Positions 1 through 8,268 of a stretch of DNA of 9,979 nt are shown piece by piece (within the stretch, counting starts at the first letter, position 1; every line of letters starts with the position of its first letter). The DNA comes from Verrucomicrobiota bacterium. GTDB lineage: Bacteria > Verrucomicrobiota > Verrucomicrobiia > Chthoniobacterales > UBA10450. A model generated the notes under the pieces. The model had not been told where the DNA came from and searched no databases. It worked only from the letters and a program-made list of their open reading frames with translations. The DNA is taken from positions 1-9,979 of the forward strand of contig QHNB01000124.1 of assembly GCA_003217965.1 (NCBI GenBank), in the 5' to 3' direction. Made by a program: the position numbers and the translations under genes.

Positions 1-122
1 ACATCCAACTTCAGGAGAAATACATCCCGCCTTCTGGATCTATTCAAGGATCGCTTGCAACGTCCAAGGTCTTCAACCAGGTCAAAGCGTTCGCGAATGG
101 TTCGCGTAGCCCTGATTCAGCT

Positions 123-1696
123 TTAAGTAATCACAAACGAGGTCTGATTGATGGGCAAGGCGACAACAATGTTTGTGCCTTTGCCGCGCACGCTCGTGAT
201 CTCTAATTGTCCGTTCATTTGTTGGACCCGTTCATGCATCCCGATGAGACCCCAACCGTCGTGTTGATCTTTCAGTTCAAATCCCGCGCCGTCATCACGT
301 AGCTCCAGCCGAACTCCAGTGGCATCACAGCTTAAACGGGTTCGAAACTTTTAGCGTGTGCGTACTTTAGGGCGTTAGTCAAAGCTTCCTGACCAATACG
401 TAAAAGGTTTTCCTGCCAAACTGGCGGAAGTTCCGGCAGTTTGCCGCGCAGTTCGAAGGTTGTGTGGATGGCGGTTCCCGCCGTTGTATTCTTGATGATT
501 CCCTTGAGCGCCTCCCACAAGTTATCGCGTTCCAAAGCGTCCGGTCGCAGCGCGTGAACGGAGCGGCGTGCCTCGCTTAAACTTCGACGAGCCAAGTCAG
601 CAGCACGGCGCAGATGTTCGTCTGCTTCCTTCTGCTGACCGGAGGCGATTGAATCCTCGGCCGCTTCTAATTGGATAATCACGCCCGTGAAACCTTGAGC
701 CAGTGTGTCGTGGATATCGCGGGCCATTCTATTTCGCTCTTCGAGCACGGCGGCTTGCTGGCTTTGCTCGGCGAATTGGTTTAGTTGAATTGCAAACATT
801 GCCTGGTGAGCGAGCGCTTGTGCTAACTCGATCTCTTCCGGCCGATAGGAGGGTCGGTCTCCATGACGAATACCGATGAATCCTTTGACATCTCCTCCTA
901 TCAAAGTCGGAATCGCGAGGAACTTCTTCGTTCCCTTCGACCTAAAATAGTCGCGTATGCGATTGGAAACCCGCGGATCACCTTCGATCTCTTCGACAAC
1001 AGCCGGAACTCCGGTAAAGACCGTTTCCTGAAGCGCGTTATCCTCCTCCCAGGCTGAGGCGTCCTTGATAAATGGATGCTCCGAATCCGCCGCAGCGAAA
1101 TTTTTGCCCTCTGCCGCTGCGCGCAAAACGAGCGAACCATTCTGTTTGTCTAACAACCACAAGGTCACGCTCTGCGCATTCAAAAGGCGTCCGATCGTGC
1201 TCAGCATTTGGCCGATCAGATTTTCCGGCACGGCCGCGCTCGCCAAGATGTCCAAGTTCTGCGCTAATGCCTCTGCTTGGCCCCGAGTAACTTGTTCAGA
1301 AGCCCGCAACGCATCCTCTGCGCGCTTTCGCTCGAGGATCTCACCACGCAATTCCTCATTGATTCTCTGCTGATCATCGCGCGCCCGTCTGAGCGATTCT
1401 GTTGCGCTCCTTTGAGCGGCGCTCAGGGACAAAAAGTAGTACTTAAACGCTAGAACAGCGAGTGCGATTGCAACCAAGCCCGGCCTGACTCCACCAAACC
1501 AGGCACTAAACATGACTGCACAAAGAAACATGGAAACGTGAGGAGCAGCATGGAAAACGGTGTCCACCCACCACAGGCCGATGAGAGTGGCAACAATCGA
1601 CAGAACCGCAACCCCATAGCGCAAACTCACGGGCGGCCTAGACCACCAAAGACCCACGGACGCCTTCCTCCTCGCACTCGTGCCCGACTTCGCCAT
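123..1696 (-). CDS. NarL-family sensor histidine kinase, frameshifted in the ATPase domain
   Basis: Membrane sensor kinase of a two-component system; it would autophosphorylate and pass the phosphate to a LuxR/NarL-type response regulator, which is not in the window. From the ATG at 1696 (preceded by GAGG about 8 bases upstream; the frame stays open to 1843 but without a better start), residues 25-92 are hydrophobic and resemble the DUF4118 membrane region. Residues 95-150 look like a coiled coil and 155-305 a GAF domain. The HisKA_3 box is ERNRMARDIHDTL with the phospho-acceptor H328. The N box (GQEALTNALKYAHA) is followed by a stop at 332-334. The missing end of the HATPase domain is intact in another frame: LRDDGAGF (G1) and GWGLIGMHERV (G2), ending with TAA at 123-125. 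Adding one base to the four-base run at 349-352 joins the two parts. It is divergent from the formate dehydrogenase operon. The signal sensed is unknown. Family assignment is firm; whether the frameshift is biological is open. Confidence 0.85.
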
Positions 1697-1962
1697 TCTA
1701 TTGCCTCGTTTTTTAAAGAGCATACTACGCTGTCGCGTCTTCGAGCGGAAGTTTATCCCAGGAATTGAGCCTGTAACCCGCGCGTTCACGACAATTCCCC
1801 CCGGCCGCTGCGCCACCTTCGCTCGCTCCCTCGAAAGAGGCACTGAAAAATCCTGCCTCTATTGCGTGGTGAGAAGCGGAGTTGCCGCTAAGTTTTGTTG
1901 AATGAAAACTGAGCCGCCTAAGAAAAAGTACAGCCGCTTCCTTTCCAAGATTCTTCGACTAC

Positions 1963-2541
1963 GTGCACGCAAGCATGACCGCATGCTCGTACTTAGCATG
2001 TCGCTATTTAATTTTACCGATGGATGGCGCCGCGTTTTATCGAAACATGAATATGCGCGGTTCTACGCCTAACCAAGCCGCCTCGGCCAAGGCAACAGCG
2101 CGGCAAGAGCAAATGCAGACGAACGGAACCAAACCAAGAGTCATGGACGCGGCCGAAGGATCGATTGCGGTCAAAGCGCCCGTTGCCGCTATCTACAAAC
2201 GCTGGCTGGAGTTTGAAGAATACCCCAAATTTATCACCGCGATTAAACAGGTGCGAAAGTTGGATTCGAACCATTTTTCCGCCTTGCTCTCTTTCAACGG
2301 AAAGCCACATGAAGCGTTGCTTGAGATCATGCTGAGGGTGCCAGAGCGAAAACTCGCCTGGCGAACTATCGCCAACGATGGCGCTCCCCATCACTTTGCA
2401 GCGGGCGTTGTTTATTTCGCATCGCGCCCTAATCAAAACACGTGCATTACTCTCAGGCTGACTTCAAGTTTTGGCGGCGCCGTTTCGCATCGGGTCGATC
2501 AATATCTCCACAATTTTAAACGCTTGGTTGAAGCGGGCTGA
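1963..2541 (+). CDS. SRPBCC (polyketide cyclase/START-like) protein
   Basis: Small soluble protein with one SRPBCC fold, a family with a hydrophobic cavity that binds lipids or other hydrophobic ligands. The domain spans about residues 66-190. It begins with EGSIAVKAPVAAIYKRW, followed by FEEYPKF, a central GKPHEALLEIMLRVPERKLAWR strand pair (split here by description only), and a C-terminal amphipathic helix (HRVDQYLHNFKRLVEAG). This is the pattern of cyclase/dehydrase-type COG5637-like proteins, where W-x-FE-x-xPKF is typical. The longest frame uses a GTG at 1963, but the first 60 residues look unlike the domain. ATGs at 2047, 2113 or 2143 are equally possible, and none has a convincing ribosome site. 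The gene precedes formate dehydrogenase by 105 bases on the same strand. A functional link is not evident from sequence. The ligand is unknown. Confidence 0.7.
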   Translation: MHASMTACSYLACRYLILPMDGAAFYRNMNMRGSTPNQAASAKATARQEQMQTNGTKPRVMDAAEGSIAVKAPVAAIYKRWLEFEEYPKFITAIKQVRKLDSNHFSALLSFNGKPHEALLEIMLRVPERKLAWRTIANDGAPHHFAAGVVYFASRPNQNTCITLRLTSSFGGAVSHRVDQYLHNFKRLVEAG

Positions 2542-2623
2542 AGATCTCGGTCATTCGCTGACTTGTTTGCGTCAATGTTTTGGCTTTACCACCGGCAAGA
2601 AAAAAAGTAGCAACGAAAATAGC

Positions 2624-2633
2624 CGCTTAAGCG
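2624..2633. promoter_or_regulatory. Perfect 10-bp palindrome just upstream of the fdhA start
   Basis: CGCTTAAGCG is a perfect inverted repeat ending 13 bases before the fdhA ATG, where a Shine-Dalgarno sequence would normally be. No purine-rich ribosome site is visible between it and the start. It could be an operator half-site pair, or chance. I see no convincing sigma-70 or sigma-54 promoter in 2542-2646. Confidence 0.2.
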
Positions 2634-2646
2634 AAAACTAAATGCT

Positions 2647-5600
2647 ATGACGTCGCTCACTGGCTTGCTCGGCAAATGGCCACTGATTCGTCAAATTCGT
2701 GAGCGGGCCGATGGCACAGGTCTTGAGGCGATGTCGGATAAGACGCGTGCGATGCACGCGCGAATCGATGGCGCCGAGGTGGCACGATCGGTTTGCCCGT
2801 ACTGCGGAGTCGGGTGCGGGCAGCTTGTTTTCCACAAGGATGGCAAACTGATTTCGATCGAAGGCGATCCGGAGAGTCCGATCAGCCAGGGAAATCTTTG
2901 TCCGAAAGGCGCGGCTTCTTACCAGTTGCTCACGCACGACCGGCGGGTCACGAAGATGAAATATCGCGCGCCGCGCGCGAAAGAGTGGACGGAAATTCCA
3001 TTGGATCGCGCGATGGACATGGTGGCGGACCGCGTCTGGGAATCACGCAAGCGGACGTTCGTTCATAAAAAAAACGGCGCGACGCTCAATCACACAACCG
3101 CGATCTGTCATCTCGGCGGCGCGACTCTCGATATCGAGGAAAATTATCTCATCAAAAAACTGTTCACTCTCGGCCTGGGAATGGTCTGCGTCTCCAACCA
3201 GGCACGGATATGACATAGCAGCACGGTGCCCGGTCTGGGCACCTCCTTCGGCCGGGGCGGAGCTACGACCGCGCAACAAGATCTGGCCAATGCCGATTGC
3301 ATTTTAATCGAAGGCTCCTCCATGGCCGAGGCGCACCCGGTCGGATTTCGCTGGGTTATGAAAGCAAAGGAACGTGGCGCGACTATCATTCACGTCGATC
3401 CAAGGTTTTCGCGCACCAGCGCGCTAGCCGATATCTGGGTGCCGATTCGCGCCGGCGGCGATATTGCATTCCTTGGCGGACTCATCAGGCACATCATCGA
3501 GAACAATCTTTTCTTCCGCGATTACGTCGTGCACTTCACCAATGCCTCATGCATTCTGCGCGAAGATTTTCGCGACACCGAGGAAGGCGGGACCGGCTTC
3601 TTCTCGGGTTGGAACGAGCAGCAACGCGCTTATGACAAGGAGAGCTGGCTCTACCAAGGCGACGGGCTAAGTTTTCCCGAGCGCGATTTAACTCTGCAAC
3701 ATCCACGTTGCGTTTTTCAAGTGCTGCGACGCCACTTTTCTCGGTACACGCCCGAGATGGTCGAGAAGATTTGCGGCATCTCTCCCACGCTGTTTCACAA
3801 AGTGGCTGATACTCTCGTCGCCGCCTCGGGTCCCGATAAGACCGCAGCGATTTGTTACGCAGTCGGGTGGACCCAGCAGTCGAAAGGCGTTCAGATCATT
3901 CGCACCGCATCGATGCTGCAACTTCTGCTCGGCAACATCGGGCGGCCCGGTGGCGGTATCCTTGCCTTGCGTGGTCACGCTTCGATCCAGGGTTCAACTG
4001 ATGTTCCAACGCTCTACGACATTTTGCCCGGTTACCTGCCGATGCCGCGCGCCGATGGCACCGAAGCAACACTTCGCGATTACTTAGCCAAGCAAACAAA
4101 GCCGACCGGTCTTTGGCACAACACGCCGGCTTATTTCGTCAGTATTCTCAAGGCATACTACGGCAAGAACGCGACCGCAGAGAACGACTTCGGCTACGAT
4201 TGGGTTCCGAAGGTTACGGGCAATCATTCCTACTTCGAGTACCTCTACGACATGGCCGATGGAAAAATGGAAGGTATGTTTATCATGGGGCAAAATCCGG
4301 CCGTGGCGGCGCCAAACTCCCGTTTTGAGCGAGCAGCGCTATCCAAGCTGAAATGGCTCGTCATCCGCGACATGGTCGAGATCGAATCGGCATCGTTTTG
4401 GGCCGATTCACCCGAGGTCGACCGTGGGGAATTGAAAACGGAGGAGATCGAAACTGAAGTCTTCTTTTTCCCATCGGCCGGTCACGCAGAAAACGACGGC
4501 ACGTTCACGAACACACAACGGCTTTTGCAGTGGCGCCAGACAGCGGTTAGACCTCCTGGAGATTGTCGATCCGACGAGTGGTTCATGCATCAATTGGCGC
4601 TGCGTTTGATCGCGAAAGCGTCGAATGATCCCATGGACGAACCGTTGCGCGCCCTCGATTGGTGGTATCCGGAAGATGAGACCGGCATGCCGCACACCGA
4701 AGCGGTGTTGGCCGAGATCAATGGATGGCACACCGATCCGGCAGCCGCGGTCGGTGACCGCGGAGCTGTAGCCCGGGTTGGTGACCCCGGTCGGAACGAT
4801 GGAGTAATTTTCGGTGTCGATCGCAACGGCAAGCCCCATCACGGTCCCCAGGTCGCCGATTATAACGAGTTGAAAGCCGATGGATCAACCGCCTGCGGTT
4901 GTTGGATTTACTCGGGCGTTTTTAGCCGCGACGGCGTGAACAAAGCGAACGCGCGTCAGTCGAAAGACTATCTGGGACATGGGTGGGGCTTTTCCTGGCC
5001 CAGCGATCGGCGCATCATATATAATAGAGCGAGCGCCAGCCCGACAGGCGAGCCCTGGAGCCAACGAAAGAAACTGGTGTGGTGGGACCAGACCCAGAGC
5101 AAATGGACCGGAGTCGACGTCCCCGATTTCCCGGCCGGAAAGGCTCCGGGTTATCGGCCGACGCGACAGGAAAAGGGGTTGGACGCGATTCCGGGCGACG
5201 CGCCTTTTATGTTGCATGAGGACGGGCTCGGCTGGATTTACGTGCCCAAAGGTTTGCACGACGGCCCGTTCCCGACACATTACGAGCCGCTGGAATCGCC
5301 AGTGCGCAATTTCCTTTATTCGCGCGACACCGATCCGGTGGTCAACTGGTTCACCCGCCAGGACAATCGTTTTGCTCCGCCAGGCGATCAACGGTTTCCG
5401 TATGTTCTCACAACCTATCGGCTGACCGAGCATCATACCGCGGGTGGCATGTCACGATTCTTACCTCATCTGGCGGAACTGCAGCCGGAAATGTTCGCCG
5501 AGATCTCGCCAGAATTAGCTGCCCAACTCAAGATCAAGAATAGCGATTATATATGCATCGTTACGTTGCGCGGCGCCATTGAAACACGTGCGCTCGTCAG

Positions 5601-5931
5601 TCGACGCGCTCGACCGCTTCAGATCGATGGAAAAACTGTGCACCAAATTGCCCTTCCGTTTCATTGGGGTACGGCCGGGAACGTTAGCGGCGCCGCCGCC
5701 AATGATCTGATTCCGATTTCTGGCGAGCCAAACGTCACAATCATGGAAAGCAAGGCGCTCGCTTGTAATATCGTGCCTGGCCGTTTGCCGCGCGGTCCTG
5801 CCTTCGAAGATTGGCTGGACCGATACGTGCCGCGAGGTGGGCCCCCGAATTTGCATCCAGAACAGCCGCCTCCCGGGGCCCCACGCGGAAGAGTCGCGGC
5901 TGGTCACGAGCACGAGTCTCCCATTAGATAA
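2647..5931 (+). CDS. fdhA: Formate dehydrogenase-N type catalytic subunit, selenocysteine-containing
   Basis: Large subunit (1094 residues, FdnG/FdoG family) that oxidises formate to CO2 at a Mo/W bis-MGD centre. A [4Fe-4S] site is formed by C50, C53, C57 and C85 (CPYCGVGC then LCPKG). The frame contains TGA at 3211-3213. The surroundings NQARI-U-HSSTVPGLGTSFGRG match the active site of selenocysteine formate dehydrogenases, so codon 189 is read as Sec with the conserved His next to it. A SECIS hairpin follows. Downstream are AEAHPVGFRW and, around residue 755, the DGSTACGCWIYSG and RRIIYNRAS segments typical of FdnG. The MGD-binding C-terminal domain starts near residue 918 (YVLTTYRLTEHHTAGG). 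There is no twin-arginine signal at the N terminus (MTSLTGLLGKWPLIRQIRER), unlike E. coli FdnG, so it probably faces the cytoplasm. A pipeline that stops at TGA would split it into 2647-3213 and 3226-5931. It is the first gene of an operon with the beta and membrane subunits. Function requires SelA, SelB, SelC and SelD encoded elsewhere. Confidence 0.95.
3211..3243 (+). promoter_or_regulatory. Selenocysteine UGA codon and bacterial SECIS hairpin
   Basis: TGA at 3211-3213 is followed by an 18-base spacer and then a hairpin tip. The stem is GGTGCCC (3225-3231) and GGGCACC (3237-3243), a perfect 7 bp, closed by the loop GGTCT (3232-3236). From recalled sequence, the E. coli fdhF SECIS has the same GGUCU loop and the same 18-base UGA-to-loop distance; the loop guanines are contacted by SelB. 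The bulged U of the E. coli upper stem is absent here. The hairpin lies inside the coding sequence and is translated in frame. Confidence 0.92.
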
Positions 5932-5940
5932 GGAGGCATT

Positions 5941-6813
5941 ATGATCGGCGAAGGAATTCAAAGCTCCAATCAGCGCCGACACTCTTTCGTGAAGGATCAC
6001 GTCGAGGTTGGATTCTTCACCGACCCGAGTGTTTGCATCGGGTGCAAAGCTTGCGAAGTCGCATGCAAAGAGTGGAATCATGTGCCGGACGACGGCTTCA
6101 CGTGGTCGGGAAATTCCTACGACAACACCGGCCATCTCGGAGCGTCGACCTGGCGCCACGTCATGTTCCTCGAGCAAGATCGACAAAAAGGAAATCAGGT
6201 TGTCGGTGCGCATTCTCTAGGTGATGGCGATGGTGAAGATCCCTTCCGCTGGGTTTTTCTATCCGATGTTTGCAAGCACTGCGAAGACGCGGGGTGTCTG
6301 GAAGCATGCCCGACTGGTGCAATCGTGCGCACGGAAGTCGGTTCAGTCCTCGTTCAGAACGACGTCTGCAACGGTTGCGGTTACTGCGTCGTCTCTTGTC
6401 CGTTTGGCGTGATCGATCGTCGGCCGGAGCCGTTGCCCGATGCCGGCGGCGCATTCAAGTGTACGTTTTGTTATGACCGGCAAAAGAGCGGACTCGTTCC
6501 GGCCTGTGCAAAAGTTTGCCCGACCGAATCAATTGTCTTCGGCAGATTGGACGATCTCCGCGTGCGCGGAGCGGAGCGCGTGCGGCAATTACAACAAAAA
6601 GGTTATACGGACGCGCAACTTTACGATCCAACGGAAACAAGTGTGCGCGGTATTCACGCTTTCTTTTTGATCTTGGGAGAACCGGAGGCTTATGGACTAC
6701 CCCCGAAACCACAGGTTCCAACAATTTATTTGAAGTCAGCGTGGACCTCGGCCTTTGCAACCGCGATCGGATCCTTCATTGCGACCCTATTGGCATTCGC
6801 ATTTTTCTCATGA
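5941..6813 (+). CDS. fdhB: Formate dehydrogenase iron-sulfur (beta) subunit
   Basis: Electron-transfer subunit of 290 residues that carries electrons from the catalytic subunit to the membrane subunit. Sixteen cysteines form four [4Fe-4S] sites: C32/35/38 with C42, C111/114/119 with C123, C143/146/149 with C153, and C174/177 with C189/193. The motifs seen are CIGCKACEVAC, CKHCEDAGCLEACP, CNGCGYCVVSCP and CTFCYDRQ...CAKVCP. Residues 266-288 form one C-terminal transmembrane helix, as in FdnH, anchoring the protein. The start is decided by a strong AGGAGG at 5931-5936 that overlaps the fdhA stop codon (TAA at 5929-5931), so translation is probably coupled. The stop codon overlaps a possible ATG (ATGA at 6810-6813) of a small open frame in the spacer. 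No Tat or Sec signal is seen. Identification is secure at family level. Confidence 0.94.
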   Translation: MIGEGIQSSNQRRHSFVKDHVEVGFFTDPSVCIGCKACEVACKEWNHVPDDGFTWSGNSYDNTGHLGASTWRHVMFLEQDRQKGNQVVGAHSLGDGDGEDPFRWVFLSDVCKHCEDAGCLEACPTGAIVRTEVGSVLVQNDVCNGCGYCVVSCPFGVIDRRPEPLPDAGGAFKCTFCYDRQKSGLVPACAKVCPTESIVFGRLDDLRVRGAERVRQLQQKGYTDAQLYDPTETSVRGIHAFFLILGEPEAYGLPPKPQVPTIYLKSAWTSAFATAIGSFIATLLAFAFFS

Positions 6814-6914
6814 GTGCCAGGCACCAGCGCGTTGCAGCCAAGGTCGCTGACGTCGGATTCGACAAGGAGACGCCAATACTCCGCCGCGGTCAACGACCGC
6901 CGCTACAGCAATGA
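6810..6914 (+). CDS. Possible 34-residue coupling ORF across the fdhB-nrfD spacer
   Basis: The spacer between the beta and membrane subunits is open in one frame from an ATG overlapping the fdhB stop (ATGA, 6810-6813) to a TGA overlapping the nrfD start (ATGA, 6911-6914). The product would be a basic 34-residue peptide beginning MSARHQRVAAKVADVG. It has no ribosome site of its own and nrfD has none either, so ribosomes could be handed across by termination-reinitiation. The DNA itself is mostly palindromic repeat, so the peptide is probably not functional, and the open frame may be chance. Confidence 0.25.
   Translation: MSARHQRVAAKVADVGFDKETPILRRGQRPPLQQ
6832..6908. repeat. Inverted pair of TTGTAGC-family palindromic repeats
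   Basis: Two copies of a short imperfect palindrome face each other in the fdhB-nrfD spacer. The first (6832-6860) reads TTGCAGCCAAGGTCGCTGAC onward. The second, on the opposite strand (6882-6908), contains GCGGTC-AAC-GACCGC (6886-6900) and ends GCTACA. The same family recurs at 7911-7940, 7987-8015 and 8082-8108. In RNA the second copy folds into a 6-bp hairpin directly in front of the nrfD start, where a ribosome site would be expected. Confidence 0.6.
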
Positions 6915-7897
6915 CAAACGACCGACCATCGGAAGAACGACTCGAGCAATTGCGCGAGAAAGCGTGGAAGAATGGTGTCGTTGCTGGTCGCGGTGTCGAT
7001 GTTGCCGGTGGTCCAATTCCGCGGAAACCTGGTTACTACGGTGAACCTGTCGTCAGACCTCCAGTCTGGACACGGGAAATTGGGTTGTACTTTTTCATTG
7101 GCGGCATTGGTGGTATGTCGGCCGTAATCGCAAGCGTCGCGATCCTGTTTCATCATCTCGATCTTATCCGCGCGGCCATGTGGCTCGCGGCCATCGCAAC
7201 CATCCTGTCCCCTATTCTACTGATTATGGACCTCGGCCGTCCGCGGCTCTTCCTCAACATGCTGCGCGTTTTCAAGCATCAATCGGCCATGTCGATGGGC
7301 GCTTGGATTCTCAGCGGGTTCGGGACTTGTACCGTTCCCGCTTTAATCGCGGTGGAACTGCACTTCCATCACGTTTTCGGCGGGACCATGGGTCAATTGG
7401 TGCGAATCGCAGCCGGAATTTTCATATTCGGCTCGGCACTCTTCGGAATGTTACTTGCCACTTACACGGGTGTGCTGATCGGTGCGACCGTTATTCCGGC
7501 GTGGTTTTTGCATCGCGTCTTGCTGCCGATTCATTTTGGCACAGCGGGACTCGGTTCGGCCGCGGCGTGGCTGGAATTGATCGGTCATCGGATTCCAGCG
7601 CTCAACGCCATCGGGTACTACGCCGCTACGGTTGAGACGGCGCTCCTATTCTGGCTCAGTATCAATAAGCACGGGACTGCTGATCGGGCGATACACGAGC
7701 ATGGTTCAGGTTGGCTTATCCGTATCGGCGAAATTTTGAACGGGCCCCTTGCACTTATTCTCCGGCTCTTCGGCTTGGTCCCATTTGCGGCAATCTCGTT
7801 CTTAATTGGCGCGCTGGTCAGCCGATTCGGTTGGATTGCGGTGGGCAGAGTTTCCGGGGCTGATCCAGAAGCCGTCTTCGCTGCGGAACGGCTATAG
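6911..7897 (+). CDS. nrfD: NrfD/PsrC-family membrane subunit of formate dehydrogenase
   Basis: Integral membrane protein of 328 residues that would anchor the dehydrogenase and pass electrons to (mena)quinone. After a soluble N-terminal 50 residues containing GYYGEPVVRPPVW, about seven to eight hydrophobic segments follow (roughly 56-79, 87-106, 127-150, 163-197, 207-225, 235-251, 278-306). Family landmarks are DLGRPRLF (107-114), SMSMGAW-like SAMSMGAW (125-132) and TYTGVLIGATVIPAW (184-198). NrfD-type anchors lack haem b, unlike E. coli FdnI. The ATG at 6911 has no ribosome site; a palindromic repeat fills that position. The start overlaps the end of a small open frame in the spacer. The stop lies inside a perfect 12-bp palindrome (7889-7900). 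It is the last gene of the fdh operon. Confidence 0.9.
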   Translation: MTNDRPSEERLEQLREKAWKNGVVAGRGVDVAGGPIPRKPGYYGEPVVRPPVWTREIGLYFFIGGIGGMSAVIASVAILFHHLDLIRAAMWLAAIATILSPILLIMDLGRPRLFLNMLRVFKHQSAMSMGAWILSGFGTCTVPALIAVELHFHHVFGGTMGQLVRIAAGIFIFGSALFGMLLATYTGVLIGATVIPAWFLHRVLLPIHFGTAGLGSAAAWLELIGHRIPALNAIGYYAATVETALLFWLSINKHGTADRAIHEHGSGWLIRIGEILNGPLALILRLFGLVPFAAISFLIGALVSRFGWIAVGRVSGADPEAVFAAERL

Positions 7898-7910
7898 CCG
7901 GTATCACCAC

Positions 7911-7940
7911 TTGTAGCTGCGGTTGCTAACCGCGGTTTTT
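7911..7940 (+). terminator. Probable intrinsic terminator of the fdh operon (also a repeat copy)
   Basis: Fourteen bases after the nrfD stop, GCGGTT (7919-7924) and AACCGC (7928-7933) form a 6-bp hairpin with loop GCT. The stem can be extended by wobble and C-G pairs on the outside, and it is followed by GG and five T residues (7936-7940). This is the form of a Rho-independent terminator. The same segment belongs to the TTGTAGC repeat family. No efficiency can be judged from sequence. Confidence 0.5.
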
Positions 7941-8108
7941 CGTTTCGTGAGCTAACACGGTGACACAGCGTCATGACTACAACCAATTGTAGCCGCCTCG
8001 CTCTGTCGAGGCGTCCTTCGCATCGTCGGCCACGGATCGTTTCATTTCAACAAAGCGGGGTCGGTACAACCTTCGCTTTACGCCGAGGTCAACGACCTCG
8101 GCTACAAC
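7911..8108. repeat. Cluster of three TTGTAGC-family palindromic repeats
   Basis: Three copies of the family lie in the long intergenic region. At 7911 (plus) the copy starts TTGTAGCTGCGGTTGCTAAC. At 7987 (plus) it starts TTGTAGCCGCCTCG and has a 7-bp stem CGCCTCG/CGAGGCG around CTCTGT (7994-8013). At 8082-8108 (minus) it has a 9-bp stem GCCGAGGTC-AAC-GACCTCGGC (8083-8103) and then TACAA. The arms vary while pairing is kept, and the TTGTAGC end is constant. This suggests a dispersed REP-like family. Confidence 0.6.
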
Positions 8109-8268
8109 CTCGACCGCAGTTGGCCTTCTTCTGACACCTCCCTCCGAGGAGGGATTCTCAATCTGCCCTTGGGTGGCTTGGTGTCGAACGCATTTGCGGT
8201 GCTACGGTCCCCCTACCCGAGCAAACCTTATCCGCCCGATCGCATCATCCTAATCGGAGAGGAAAGAC

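Larger units (their letters stand above)
7898..8268. other. Intergenic region of 371 bases, repeats and hairpins, no gene
   Basis: Besides the repeat cluster and the terminator it contains AAAGCG/CGCTTT arms around 8053-8080 and a compact inverted repeat TCCCTCC-GA-GGAGGGA at 8140-8155. I found no convincing promoter consensus and no coding signal. It separates the fdh operon from the oxalate decarboxylase group, so the latter presumably has its own promoter in this stretch or is read from upstream. Confidence 0.55.

Noticed and set aside
1..122. Response regulator gene downstream of the kinase
   Set aside because: No receiver-domain residues can be read in any frame of this short segment; an ATG on the minus strand at 2-4 cannot be evaluated.
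1745..1830. tRNA-like sequence on the minus strand (T-arm-like stem CAGG/CCTG with a 7-base loop; translation contains VTGSIPG)
   Set aside because: No matching acceptor stem, anticodon arm or proper D-arm could be assembled; the loop also lacks the leading T.
1697..1843. N-terminal extension of the histidine kinase to 1843
   Set aside because: The extra 49 residues lack conservation-like features, and the ATG at 1696 has the better ribosome site just before the membrane region.
2014..2436. 140-codon minus-strand frame opposite the SRPBCC gene
   Set aside because: The sense frame carries a recognisable domain; the antisense product is low in hydrophobic-core pattern and has no motif.
3211..3213. 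TGA as a nonsense mutation breaking fdhA
   Set aside because: The codon is exactly at the family's Sec position, the downstream frame is fully conserved, and a SECIS with the GGTCT loop follows.
5515..6213. 232-codon open frame on the minus strand
   Set aside because: It lies antisense across the conserved fdhA end and fdhB start, has no recognisable domain, and is best explained by codon bias of the sense genes.
7911..8108. CRISPR array
   Set aside because: Repeats are palindromic, variable in sequence, in both orientations and unevenly spaced; no spacers of constant length.
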